A stretch of 64,000 bases of DNA from Gnetum montanum (lineage: Eukaryota; Streptophyta; Gnetopsida; Gnetales; Gnetaceae): assembly GCA_015680685.1 (NCBI GenBank), contig MNCI01027100.1, positions 77,865 to 141,864 on the forward strand. Reading direction: 5' to 3'. Within the stretch, counting starts at the first letter, position 1; each line of letters begins with the position of its first letter. The notes below the pieces were generated by a model. The model did no database searches. It was given only the letters and a program-made list of their open reading frames with translations, and was not told where the DNA came from. Shown here one piece after another: positions 11,900 to 23,819 of the stretch. The position numbers were made by a program, and so were the translations under genes.

Positions 11900-12950
11900 T
11901 GCTTGGAAGCTGATAATTGTCTTCATTTGACTTAGAGTTATCATTTGCAATGTAGAAAGGAATACCTACCTTCCACCTGCATTTGTCTTCATAGCAAACT
12001 ATCTTCTTGGAATATTTACACCATGAAACATTTGATGATGATGCTTTATGCTAGTTTTTCAAACTTGAATTGAATATTTCTCCTCTTTAACCTCTTCCTC
12101 CTCTAAAATTCTCTTCTTGAATTTTCTAATTTGAAATTTTGATTTTGATTTGAATATTGATTCATTTCATCTTTGAAATTAGGTTTCCTGCCTTTTCCTC
12201 TTGCAAATTTGTCTCTTCCTCCTGTATTTCCTGCAAAATAGGATTGATCATTTTGACTTTGCTTGGCATGCCTTTTATGTCTTCTAAAGTGCTAACTTAG
12301 ATACTAATTCATTAATTGACAAATCATCTACATTCTTATTTTAAATAATGTTCATCGTAACATGTTGAACTTTTCATCATTATATAAAACTTAAATTATC
12401 TTATTTAACTTTTACCTTCCACTATATTGGCATCCATATTCATCTAAATTCCTTATGTTTGTATACATTCTTACAAAGAACTTTTCCATGCACTCACCTC
12501 TTCTATTAGGAGAGAAATCTTTAATTCTTATTTATACCTCAATTTCTTGATTTCAATATTTGTGATGGAAGCTTTTTTGTATTTCTGTTGTAGAAGGTTC
12601 CAAGTCTCCTTAGCATTTGGCTTGTGAATAATTCTTGAGCTAATTGAATTAGAAACTAAAGTACAAATTACCATTCTTGTCATTGCATCTTTTCTTAGAT
12701 CTTGAAGCTTTTTCCTTTGTTTTCTATTTAAAATAGCTTGATTTGAAAATTTTTTATATTGTCCCTCTCCAATATCCTAGCATTCATTGATTCCGTAATC
12801 TTTATACACTTTTTGCAATATGTAAAGTCCAAACTTCCATTGAAGATAAATTGTGCATTTTGGAATGTCTTTGATTATTTTGGCTACCTTTTAAAACAAT
12901 CATGGCTTGAAAGGCTTAGATTTGGTAAGATCTGAGAATTAAATAAATAT
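11900..12950 (-). pseudogene. copia gag relic (UBN2-type)
   Basis: The minus-strand block NAKETWNLLQQKYKKAS near 12580-12630 matches the gag (UBN2) domain core A-K-E-A-W-D-I-L-Q. It is followed by leucine-rich remnants (IEIKKLRYK) and an upstream block (MHNLSSMEVWTLHIAKS) near 12830. Multiple stops interrupt it. The position between the primer-binding site and protease fits a copia gag. Confidence 0.7.
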
Positions 12951-13133
12951 TTGATGCAAAAAAATGTGCATTTGAGTGAGAAATGAACGATCAATGTGAG
13001 ATAACTTTGAGAAGTGAGGTTTTTAATAAGAAATAATGTTAGATGTAAAACTGAGGGCAAATGTGAAGCTTTATGAGACTTTGTGGATAGCTAAGAGTAA
13101 TTATATCATTTTCCCAAGGTTCCAATCCTACAA

Positions 13134-13145
13134 GCTCTAATACCA
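13134..13145 (-). promoter_or_regulatory. primer-binding site of the copia relic (tRNA-iMet type)
   Basis: The minus strand reads TGGTATTAGAGC, one transition away from TGGTATCAGAGC, the complement of the initiator tRNA-Met 3' end used by many plant copia elements. One spacer base separates it from the LTR end (CTCGACA on the minus strand) at 13147. Confidence 0.75.
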
Positions 13146-13146
13146 A

Positions 13147-13295
13147 TGTCGAGTGTGCACAGAAGCTTGTTCTTTCTAAAAAAAAAAATTAATGCTACTG
13201 CCCAAAATCCACCGGTTGTACAATAGCAGTACAAAGAAGCCAAGTCAGTATGGAAGAATACGCTGCAAGCCGGAAATCCAAAGACTCCTAGTGCC
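13147..13295. other. probable LTR end of the copia relic
   Basis: The segment starts TGTCGAG next to the primer-binding site, so it should be the U5 end of the 5' LTR of the minus-strand copia element. No TATA box or outer LTR end could be placed. Confidence 0.4.
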
Positions 13296-13378
13296 GACAA
13301 AGCCTCGACAACTTCTTTTCGGGGTCCAACACCACCCCCCACCCCCACCCCCACCCCCCCCGACAAAGCCTCGACAAC
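13296..13378 (+). mobile_element. 49-base LINE 3'-end stub with 17-base target duplication
   Basis: The direct repeat GACAAAGCCTCGACAAC occurs at 13296-13312 and 13362-13378. Between them lie 49 bases (13313-13361) reading TTCTTTTCGGGGTCCAACAC followed by a C-rich tail with CACCCC units. The core TTTTyGGGGTCCrACACC is the same as the 3' terminus of the large LINE at 28662-28681. This is what a drastically 5'-truncated insertion of that LINE family would look like. Confidence 0.75.
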
Positions 13379-16300
13379 ATACCACTCATAAAAAGCATGC
13401 AAAGGTTACTTAAATGGAGGTTGAGCCATCTAACGGTAACGTGGAACACAATCTTAATGATTCACCAGCAAAAAAGGCATGATAAGAGATCACATTCCTC
13501 AAGGAGTTCCAACAAGCTAAATGTAACAAAGAAACAATATCTAAAATAACATATAGTTCTTACTTTTATGAGAATAATTACGCTGATGACATTTTTATAT
13601 TGTAAAGTTAAAAATCTCAAACAAATGCTGCTCTAACCATCACTCAGAACTTTTTACTCTTTTATAACAAAATTTGCCGCTAAGAATGATAGCAGATATT
13701 GTTGCTCTTAAGAGTTGCTGATGCGTCTTGACACGTGTCAAATGGTTTCAATTAACTGCGTTTCCAATCTATGACAGCAACAATATCTATAAATAATCCA
13801 AGGCACCCAAACAAAAGACCTTGGTATTAAGTGATGATAGCTATGTAAATGGATTCAATGAACTGCCATTTGCAGATGAGTAGGAAAGTTGCACGGCGCA
13901 GTCTTACCAGAGTTCTGTGTACAGTACTTCAAATGATGAAATCACTGATTCTTTAAAACTATAGAGGAATATTTTCAAGATGGACTTATCGTGCGTGACT
14001 AGTGACCCGATTACACCTGGACATTTGTCCTAGATTAGAATTTTTTTTTTTAATAATTCTGTTTTGTGGCATCTGCCATGGCAACCCCCACTACGCCAAT
14101 ACTGGTCTGTAACACTTACTATGGCAAGTGCATTTCAGTTCCCAAACCTTATGCACTTTCCATTAAGTGCATCCCAAACCTAATGCAATATCACTTTCAT
14201 TACATCCCTCAAGATGCAAGATGCAAGGATCAAGGTCCACCTTCTGATGCATAAACAAGCTTTCATTAACCCTGCCAAAATTGTCCCAGAACTGCACGAA
14301 CGATGACCTAAGCAAAGCATAAGCTTCCAAAGTTCTTTAATGAATCAAAACCTTTAATAATCATTAATCCCACAAGAATTACAAAATTTTCACCATTAGA
14401 CTTATCAATATGAAAGTAAAAGTAATATATTTACTCCAAAATCATAATACTAATATATCTAAAATGGTCTGATACCTTAACCTTAAAAACCCTTCAACGC
14501 ATGTCAGTACCTCCATTATTCACCAGAGGCATATTGCTTGACAATACAAGTTGAGGAGGATGTCCATAAATTACATAATATGCTCTCAGATACAAATGGT
14601 CCACTAATTCACAAGGGCACGTCAAGGCACCTTTTAAAGGTGATACATCAGGGGCACGCTTCAACTATTTCCAGGATTTAAACCTCTTTTTTTTTTCTTT
14701 GCTCTCACATAATTTCCAAGTACTGCTGCCGACTGCTCAGTTGGAGCAGAGGATGCACATATGAGGGATGCCACTATCATTGTTGCAATGAATGAACATT
14801 TCCACCATAGAATGTATCTCCGCAAGAAAGCTGAAGGGGAAATTGTTTCTTCTTCAAGAAGGCTTTCACCTTCCCTTACACAGGTGTGTAACTTTTGCAA
14901 CCTCGATATTCTTTCAATACTTTTTGCCGTCTTTCTTAATCTACCTATAAAAATGAATTTGATTCATCATACCACTTTTGTGAAGAAACTGCTGCAAGAA
15001 CGGCAGACAAAGCTACCATTATCGTGAGTTAAGGAATCGAAAACCAAATCCCAGTTTCAGGCTGAACACAACATTTTCCGGATCACTCAAAGGTAATGGT
15101 GCATCCAAATTTAATTCTTCTTGAATTCACGATCTATGCTCATGATAAATGGAAGCTTTGTCAGCTGTTCCCGCACAAGTTTCATTCAGAAAAATGGTAT
15201 CACTATGCAAATTCATTTCTTCAGGTAGATTTAAAGATCCCGGAAAATTCCAACAAAAATAAAGTTAAAGATGCAAAAATTAGGGAGATATGTATAGTGT
15301 TATAATAACACGTTCCGACCACTTCACCACTTTCTATAGCAGAGAAAGTATCCATATATGCGCATGTAACATAAAATTCAATCCCAAATTTTAAACTTAA
15401 ACCCTTCAAATTTATTGTGCGTTCCTTGTGCAGACACCTTATAGCAGAAACCATTCATAGCTGATACGCGTTGGCGCTGCACTCAAGCGGCAAAACCAAA
15501 GAAACAGTTGGAGCCCCGCCTAGAAAAGCAAAATTATTTTAAATGGCATAGCATCACACCCAGTTATGCACCTCCTAAAATCAATGCATGCTGCCGCAAC
15601 ACACAACAACATCGAAATGCTCAACTCCTAGACACACACAAATAAGCACTTCATAATTTACGTTTTTCCTACCTTAACAGAGAGTCACCAAAGCACCAGT
15701 TCCTCCAAACGCAATTCTCGATGATGCATAAAAGCCAGTTATACCCCAAGATACCTTTGTTTAATTGTCCTGTCCGTCTCCGTTAATCTCCTTGCCTCCT
15801 CTGTCAAAGTATTCATGAAATTTGACAGAATTATTTCATAACCACACACAAAATCATATAAAGTTTGTCAGAGAAAAAACTTTTACATTACTGGTAGAAA
15901 CATTTTAATTTGGTGGCAAATACAAATTTAAACTGAAGCTTCCACCTGAATCAGATATATTTCTACTTGAACACTTGTACACGAATAGATGAAAAGTTAA
16001 TAAAACTGAAACTGAAAATTTATTACATCCATGGACCATCTACATCCATTGGATCGTAGAAATGTACATACATGCTATGTGCTGTGAAAACATCATTGAT
16101 AAAAATTACATGTCTTGTTGATAACATTTAAAGCAAATCAATTAAAATTAAATAGGTACCTGTAATATCCCACTTATGACTAATGTGCTCAAATGCAGGA
16201 CATTCTAAGAAAATACAGTGTTCCTCTGATTCGCTCTTCACCAGAAAAATTATAAGAGTGATATAAACACGAGTACTAGCGTAAAAGCTTACCACTTCTA

Positions 16301-19300
16301 AAATGGCAAAATACTTCCTAATAACTTTAGACAGCCGAGAAAAGTTTAAAGTTTAGGCACATATGTATACCTTGTAATTGTGAATCTTTAAATTCTCGTA
16401 CAACCCATAGACTCTGCAACCTCTTCCATCTTGTACGTGGTAACTCTTGGTGGCTTTTGAGAAAGAAATCCAGTCCGACGTTCCTCATGATCCTACGAAG
16501 CCAAATAAAAGGTCAGACAAACTTTATGTGAGCATTACAGTGCGTTACTCTCGAACCATCAACACATTATAGCTTTAATATAAGTCGGTGATGTACGTAA
16601 TCTAACATTAAATATTTTATCCGCAGATTAATTTTCTATTTATAAAACTACAACCAATCAAAACATTCAGTGTATATTATGTCCTACGCTTTTCGGCAAT
16701 TTGTCAAATTAAGCATCCATCTCATGATAATGATATATGCATTGCTTCCAGCACCCGACATTCTCTCCGATGAGATGATAAGCTTTGAGATAGCAATCTA
16801 TTCTATGCATATCTGTCGATAAAAAGCCTATTCATATGCTAGTATGCAAAGAACACAACAGAGATCAAAATCAGGAGCACGGAAATTGTTGGAAGATAAT
16901 TAGGTATTTTCTCTGTGAGGAGGTAAAAGAAAAATATATTAAAGTTAGGCATCCTCATTTGCTACCAAGAAAGAAATTTTGGATGTTTGATACATAGGAG
17001 CCCTAAAAGATGTCCAAAACGTCTCAGAGATGGTGTGCCATAACATCCATGGGGCAATCAGCCAATCTTAAGTCCATAAACTGTACCTGAGTAAATGCAT
17101 CAATGTTATACTCCTGAATTTATCGTCTGTCTTTTCTAACAAGATGAAACAGTCAACGGTGTTATTACCATCTCTTCATAATTATGTAAGTTCTTGCTAG
17201 AAATTATTTTGTCAAATAATTAAATTATGGAAGTGATTCAGTCATTAAATGATAGCAGTTTTTTTTTAATTATTTTATTTCTGCTTAAACATGCAGGATG
17301 CTCTACAACCAAGCCACTCCTAGCCCCATAGTGAGATATTGTCACTACAAGCCATTGAAATAGCGCTCCTACAGTAATATGTTAAGATATCTGTGCTTAT
17401 GATCAACATCTTGGTGCTTTATCCCATTTATGACCATTATGGTAGGCAAAAAAAAAATTGACAATGATTTACTTTGAATTGTTAATGTATTATACACTAT
17501 TCTAAACATTACAAAGCCAATATCTTAATGCAGACTATAGCTGCTGCTGGTGCACTGATATTGTTACCTGGCCAATTATGCAAACGATTTTTCATTTCAC
17601 TGCAATGTTCTCAGGCATATTTTTGTATGTCAATCATCAAAATCATCGTAATCAACTTACCCACAGGATTCTTCCCTCTTCGCTTATACAGTTATGTATC
17701 ATTTAAGCTTAACAGGGATTACTCATGGCTAGTCTTGTTAAAGACATATAAGTGTTGAAGATGGCTTTTAAGCAAGTATACTGTCTTGGTACCCCTTTCC
17801 ACTGTATAGTGTAGAGCATAATTATATATCCACTAACATTGCACAGGATTTTGTAATTGAGCAAGTTATTGATTGGAGTAGAATGTATCTCAATGGATCA
17901 AAGGATCATCACCCACAGGCTCAATGCTCATCCCACCAAAGCAGGGTCCTGCAAGGGCAATGGATGAGCAAAAGCCTAACCTCTTTTGATTGGCTGCACC
18001 CAGGCTCAAACCCAGGTCTTACAACATGAAAACCAAGCACCTTACCATCATTCCAAGTGGTGGTACCTTCGAATGTATCTCAAAAGCAAATATGTAAACC
18101 TAAGAATTAAAGGTCTTAACCAAAACATAAGTATCAATATGGTTAAAACTGTTTTAAAGCAAATTAAAGGAAGTAGAAAGACCAAGTACAAAGTGAGTAC
18201 AGAAAATACACAGTATTACACACCAGCACAGCAAAATAAAGCCCTAATATTTGTATTAATCCAAAGAAGATCATCTAACGGTTGGCAAATGAAGTATCTC
18301 TTAGATATATAATTTTTTCAATAGGTTAAAATAACATTGTATTAATAATAATAAGAATTTGTTGAGATGAATGAGGATGAGTCATGGGAGAAATCTGGTG
18401 ACATAAAGAAGCCCAATCAAAATCTCTGGTCAATTTTCATGACCTACCAACGTCCTCAAAACATTACTCAAAGCTGGAAACATATTTTTTTGAAGGAAAC
18501 AGGGAACTCAATTCCAGCAAAAGAAATAGTGCAAATAAGGATTGAAAATAAAAACAATATGATGCCAACGCTTGGCTGCGAATTGCTCTCTAGTAAAAAG
18601 ACATGGAAGAGCCACATCGTCCATCAATTTGAAGATATTCGGCTGAAATATCAGGAACTAAAATAACCCCTCACATTACAACACCACCAAGCACGGTGCT
18701 GCTGTTCAAACAAACCTGATTTTATTCTGCTGTAAGATGCTAACATTCATAAAACCCACGGGTTTCGCTTGATTTGCAAGATATTCCCTAAAACTAGTTT
18801 AGCTTTTACATCGTCTCATACTCTTAGACAACCTAAAGGTATTTGTAAACTGAAACAGTTTTTAGATACTTCCAAGACCCGATGGATCCCTTGGACTGTT
18901 TCAGTTTCAACAATCTTTTGCATAATGGTTGTATATCAAAGCATAATTAAACAATAAAAAGAATGGTCGCTATCAAAACTGATATGAAACAGTAAAAATA
19001 GAAAAGGTTGACCATCTAGAAATCCATGACACAGATACTTCGGCAGTATCAAATCTTTTGCATTGTTAGTGAATATCGAATAGAAAGCTCTGGGGGGCCA
19101 AATAAGAAGGAATGGAGAGGTTCACAGCAAAATAAAGGCACAAACGCAATAGTAGATGCTGTTAGAAGCTTAGCTTTACATGGATGCTCCAGTTGTAAGG
19201 TATACATAAACAAATCAAAAGCAAGGTCATAAACAAACTTGCTCCATGTTGGACAGGTTACATTCTAAATAAATCTACAGGAAGTACATTTCTTTTGTGA

Positions 19301-20045
19301 GGACATAGATGTAAATTGATGTTTTGAATGATACTTGCATGCCATTTATTTCTGTCATCACTTTTTTTAAACGAACTTAGAACAATGATATATCTGCTTC
19401 GCCTTGATTATGAACAATTTGCTATTGTCATATTGTGATTAATGCATGCACGTATTTTTTTAGGAGCCAATTTTGATCATACCGGTTCCTAAGTAGGACT
19501 ATGATAACAGTGAATAAGTCAGGCTAGTGTAGCACACTTCTGTGTGTGGAACCTATGTATGCCAAACAGAATTATGACATATTGACATAGATCAATATTT
19601 AATCTTGTCAAGTTCCAACTACTCAGGCATATCAGCAAAATACAAAGAAACAAAAATGGACAATATTCATTTCACAATTTTTTGAGTACGACTTACTCCT
19701 CCAATCCTATTTACAAATAAAATAAAACTCCAACATGAAAAAAGTATGAACTAGGCAGAGAAAATCACACAAACATTGCTGGTATCTTAAATCAAGTCAG
19801 AATAACAACGCCAACTAGTTACCCTTCCGTAAAGTGTAGCAATTTTGCGGCTATATTAATATAAAAATGTAAACCAAAAGGTAAAGAAAAGCAAAAGTTT
19901 TTTGTCACTAAAGAAAATGGAAAACAAGACATTGCAAACGGCTTGCTTAAAACTCCTATAATCTCACTCCAGATAGCACAGATATCACCATCATACCTGG
20001 CGCTTGTCAATCATAGCTGAAAGATTAAGAGCTTGCTATAATGTT

Positions 20046-20067
20046 ATAATAATAATAATAATAATAA
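20046..20067. repeat. (TAA)n microsatellite
   Basis: About seven AAT/TAA units in low-repeat DNA. Confidence 0.9.
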
Positions 20068-20479
20068 ATGCTTTCTAGCAATACTTTCTCAACATATATT
20101 AATTATGTAGAAATTCAGACTGATATAACTGTATATACAATATCCTAACTGCATGTTAATATATCTTGGTGAGGCGGTTGGGTTAAGCCATGTCTAAAAA
20201 GACAAGCCCAACTTCTTGCAGAAAAGTAGTACATACACAGCAAAGAAGGCGGCTGAGGTTGCCAAACGTACCAAGCGTAGAAAAGACAATGTTTGTGATT
20301 ACTTACCACTACGAATCAAAAGGATAATAAGAAGAAAAAATGTTAATTTCAATATTGCAATATATATGTCGGTGAATTTACAGCAAGAAAGGAATTCATA
20401 GTATGAATTTTCCTAAAGGAGAATTGAGCCATTGGAGGTTATAGCCAAAACCATTGTTAGCTCTAATCCCCAACAAGTT

Positions 20480-21336
20480 GATGTTTTAAATAGCTCTTGT
20501 GTTATTTGCTAACAATTTCTGTAATGGGCCATCGCATCTCACAACGTCTGGTGCAGAATTTGGCAAGACTATACCAGCATGTCAACCTATGGTGAAAAGA
20601 AAAATGAACAGTATGCACATAAGACATAAAATGGGTGTCCCATATAATGAAATCAGATAATTTAAAGAACATATAAAGAAATATCGTGATCTATTTTTCA
20701 ATGTTTAAAAATAAATTTCTTACATAGGGATTATTTTATGTCTCAATTGTCCTACTAATATATGGGACATAACTAAATAATGAAGATAGTTACAGCACAG
20801 TAACATATACTGAACAATGCATACCTTATCGCCACAGTATCTGTATCTGCCATCTACCAAATAATTCAATTTTATGAGCTTTAAATCCTAATGTTCCAAC
20901 AACGAAGAAGTTGGAACCAATTTTCTGCTTATGTGGTGCTTAAGAGCCTGAAAGTGCAAAATTTTCAATAGCTAAAGTTTAGAATGATGAACTGATGTTG
21001 ACAGTTTGTCACAAAACATAGAATAAAGAATGACCATGCTTCATACCTTTACAGGACTATCACTTGTGCCGACCTGAATCCCTCTAAAGGCCAACCAAAG
21101 CTAGTTTGCAAAACTGGGACACAGTTCCACGCATGAGTTGCAGCAATTTTATTTGCATAAATTCTTAAAATAGACGGACTACCATAGACACTGTAGGAGC
21201 TCTGCATAACCCAAGACTTATTTAAAAAAACCAAGAATATCCACAAACCTTTTGTACAGCTGTGCCGCCTCTGCACGATTAAGGGATTGAACAAATCAGC
21301 TATGTTCCACACGATATTAAAGATAACTAATAACAC
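20480..21336 (-). other. possible exons of an unidentified minus-strand gene
   Basis: Several short blocks with plausible splice borders appear on the minus strand. One near 21048-21110 can read LAFRGIQVGTSDSPVK before a GTATG donor. One near 20827-20935 contains KIGSNFFVVGTLGFKAHK in one frame and ends before another GTATGC. One near 20487-20565 can read LPNSAPDVVRCDGPLQKLL to a stop. The frames do not join unambiguously and I recognise no family. Transcript data would be needed, and the coincidence of open frames is weak evidence. Confidence 0.2.
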
Positions 21337-22244
21337 TTAATCATTAAGCACGGCGCTCAGATTAAGCTTAAATGTTGCTGATACAGAATTTATTCCTCCA
21401 AACAACCTTGATCTGACCGTTATAAACTTTTTCCCTTTACAAAATTAGAACAAATTTGATAGATCATTAATTTGTCTCAACATTAGAAACAGATTTGATT
21501 CACAGCATTAAATATCATGTGTGATTCTCTGAAACATGGTTGTTTGTTTGCTACCCATCTCCTATATGGTATACAACTTCTTGAAATGACAAGCAACTAA
21601 ACGCTGAAGGTAAGGAATAATAAGCAATTATAACTACTTAGAATCCCTAAATAGATCCTGGATCTTTACGTTTTACACTAAAAATATAAGCCTTTTTTCC
21701 TCGTCGCTTTAAATGCATATGCTAAAAATTCAACATAAATATTTAGAAATTTCATTAGGAAGTAGATACTATGCATGGTGACTCATTGGAAAGTCTAAGG
21801 AAATTAGGTATCAATTAACAAGCGAGTTCAATATGGCCTAGTCTTACATCTGCATAGACTATGATATGTGTTGACAAAAGTTTTCATCATAGATTTTCAA
21901 AAATAAGCAAGGTACTGTAAAAAATTAATTCCTCTTGAATTTTTTATATCTGACAACAACAAAGAACATAAAAGTAAATGGAAAATTAAATTCAAATAAA
22001 CTAGGTTTAACATTGCTAAAAGAAATTATGTAAAAATTACTGTTACAGCAGAGGAAGACAACTTTAAAATGATGTCAACGGTTTCATCAAAAACAGAACA
22101 AAAACAAAAACAAAAATTTAGTAACCTTTCAGCGACTCTGGCTATCCAAAAATCGGCTCAAAAAATTCACATCCTTTATCATCCCATAACTTAAGGAAAA
22201 CAATATAGGAAGGTCAACCAATACAACATTTTATCGAAAATACC

Positions 22245-23467
22245 TTATCTCAGTGATCTTTTCCTTTTCTTATCTCTGCGATTTGCTGTGCCACCCATCC
22301 GTGAAAAACCAGCAGTAGACACAGCAGTATTTTGCTTCTTCAAGCGCTTGGGTCCACCGTGACCGAACTTTTTATTCCTGTACTCCCTTTTTTGATTAAT
22401 ATTTCCCTTGCCTTTCCCATTCCAGCCAGTCTTCTGCTTTGCCTTGCCACCAGAACGATCCCCAGGTGCCACCTCAGTTCTTTTGACAGGTTGTTTCTTT
22501 CTGGATGGAAAGCCCTCGCCTTCCACTTCATCGTCAAAAAAATCAAATGGCATTTCACTTCCACCTTCTTTAAGTGGAGTGAGTCCACTCTTTTCCCGCA
22601 TTTTGCTCCACTTATTGACATACTCAATATCCCTTTTCTTCTGCTGAGCTCGTTCCTTGATCTTCTGGGCCTGAAACGCTTGAGTAAGCTTCTTTGCTTC
22701 ACGAGCCTTGCGCCTCTCTTCTGCTTCCTCCATTTTCTGCTTCTGAAACAACAGTTTGTCCTCAGAAATGGAACTCCCATCCCCTGTTAATGCAGGAAAA
22801 TTCAGCACATACGAAAAAAATAAAAACAAAGAAAACTAAAATGAACTCCAAATAAAACTACTATTTTAAAAAGCGAATAACATGATCTTCAGTAAACAAG
22901 CGGGCGAGCGTACAAAACATAATCTCACATGTATAAATGGCCCTAAAATAGAGAGAATCCGTCAAAACCACAAACAGATATTCGGAATCGTAAAACGCCG
23001 GATGAAAGTGCATCATTTAAACAGATAACCTACAAAATGCCATACAGAAATGTTAAGAACCTTAACATAAAAATCCTAGCTATTAAACGCCCTCGTATGA
23101 ACTAAAAGAGCAGATAGTAGTCTCTGCGAAATGAACTTTTCGGCAAAATAAGATACCTAGAATATTCATACGCCACGCGGGCACATTCGAGGGCTTGCGT
23201 GTAGAAGGCCATTTCTCGGGCCAGATCATCGTTAGCGTCGATTTTCCCCTCCGATTTGTAATCGAACGCTAGCTTCTCACTCCAATGGACATTATCAAGC
23301 CATCCGATTTCTTCAAGCTTTTCGTGCAAAGCCGCTGTGCTGTAAATAGCGTCCTCGCGCTTTTCCTTGGCAGGAATCTCTCCAACTTCCCCCTCGTGCT
23401 CAGATTCCGACTCCAACTCGTCATCGATTGCGCTCTGGTAATGCTCCTCCTCTGCGAGTCCCGCCAT
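22245..23467 (-). pseudogene. EBP2: EBP2-like rRNA-processing protein, frame-disrupted
   Basis: EBP2 is a nucleolar protein needed for pre-rRNA processing in 60S assembly. Exon 1 (23467-23157) starts at a well-placed ATG (CAGCCATGGCG) and encodes an acidic N-terminus followed by the family block NDDLAREMAFYTQALE. A GTATCT donor follows. Exon 2 (22783-22245, after TTAACAG) opens with MGVPFLR in one frame but then continues in another with KMEEAEERRKAREAKK, and a basic C-terminus (REYRNKKFGHGGPKRLKKQN) to the stop. Two problems stand out. Exon 1 ends in phase 2 while exon 2 needs phase 0. About 20 residues normally lying between FLRP and the LL of the next helix (the DYYAEMVK stretch) are absent, with a frame change. 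Both hit the conserved core, so I call it a pseudogene. A sequencing error or unusual splicing is the alternative. The remainder is remarkably intact. Confidence 0.7.
22784..23156 (-). other. intron of the EBP2-like gene
   Basis: The interval is bounded on the minus strand by GTATCT (donor) and TTAACAG (acceptor), and is AT-rich. I searched it for the missing EBP2 core block and did not find it, so the missing residues are not on a hidden exon here. Confidence 0.6.
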
Positions 23468-23483
23468 GGCTGCTCCTCTGCAC

Positions 23484-23491
23484 AAACCCTA
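23484..23491 (+). promoter_or_regulatory. telo-box just upstream of the EBP2 start
   Basis: AAACCCTA lies 16 bases before the ATG of the minus-strand EBP2 relic. Telo-boxes of this sequence are characteristic of plant ribosomal-protein and ribosome-biogenesis promoters, consistent with the gene identity. The rest of 23492-23780 has a TATA-like TTTTATATTTATC near 23515-23530 on the minus strand and nothing else notable. Confidence 0.5.
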
Positions 23492-23780
23492 TCCTTGGGG
23501 TTGAAAGTTCCCCTCGATAAATATAAAACCGCATGTAGTCCCTTTCGTCTGCTGTATCAACGAAAGTGACTTTTTTGTTTTTTCTATTTTTTGGCGCGCG
23601 ACAAAATCATACTCGAGGCATCCTCATCGTTGAATTCCTACTTACATGATTCTTCCCATGTATTATTGGTGTTTTTTTTGTTTTTTCGCTGGGATTTTAA
23701 CCTAGCACCTTTGGTGGAGAGCTTCTCCTAGGGTAATTGTGGGCTATATGTATTATATTTGCCGAAGGACAATTACCAAT

Positions 23781-23795
23781 CACAATGAGATATTA
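23781..23795 (+). repeat. 5' target-site duplication of the LINE
   Basis: CACAATGAGATATTA, repeated exactly at 28682-28696. It delimits the insertion of the LINE. Confidence 0.85.
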
Positions 23796-23819
23796 TTATT
23801 ATTATTATTATTATTATTA
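23793..23819. repeat. (TTA)n microsatellite at the LINE 5' border
   Basis: About nine TTA units run on from the end of the target duplication (GATATTA) into the LINE 5' region. They may have grown from that end. Confidence 0.85.

Larger units (their letters stand above)
8901..13146 (-). mobile_element. decayed Ty1/copia retrotransposon (gag-PR-IN-RT order)
   Basis: Reading leftwards on the minus strand, the order is primer-binding site (13134-13145), gag relic, protease, integrase, then reverse transcriptase. This is the Ty1/copia order, with integrase before RT. Frames are riddled with stops and the sequence is AT-rich. A family-A solo LTR (9208-10107) interrupts the RT. The 5' LTR would lie to the right of 13147, but its outer end is not identifiable. 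The 3' end is lost somewhere left of about 8900. Confidence 0.82.
13379..22244. other. low-repeat DNA, no recognised gene
   Basis: About 9 kb with balanced composition and no family-A, copia or LINE landmarks; it looks like gene-flanking DNA. I cannot name a gene in it. A plus-strand 99-codon ORF at 18367-18666, a minus-strand 79-codon ORF at 14661-14900, and a minus-strand block near 16400-16490 reading GRGCRVYG are the more protein-like pieces. None has a match I can defend. A region with coherent minus-strand pieces is listed separately at 20480-21336. Confidence 0.5.

Noticed and set aside
13320-13361. Simple C-rich microsatellite only
   Set aside because: The exact 17-base flanking duplication and the GGGGTCCAACACC core make an insertion a better explanation.
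18367-18666. 99-codon plus-strand ORF as a gene
   Set aside because: No recognised domain, promoter or splice context; mentioned only as part of the unassigned region.
22332-22790. Long plus-strand ORFs over the EBP2 exon
   Set aside because: Antisense shadows of a lysine-rich exon, with no independent signal.
23793-23819. (TTA)n as the tail of a minus-strand non-LTR element
   Set aside because: All coding domains are on the plus strand and the target duplications place the tail at the other end.
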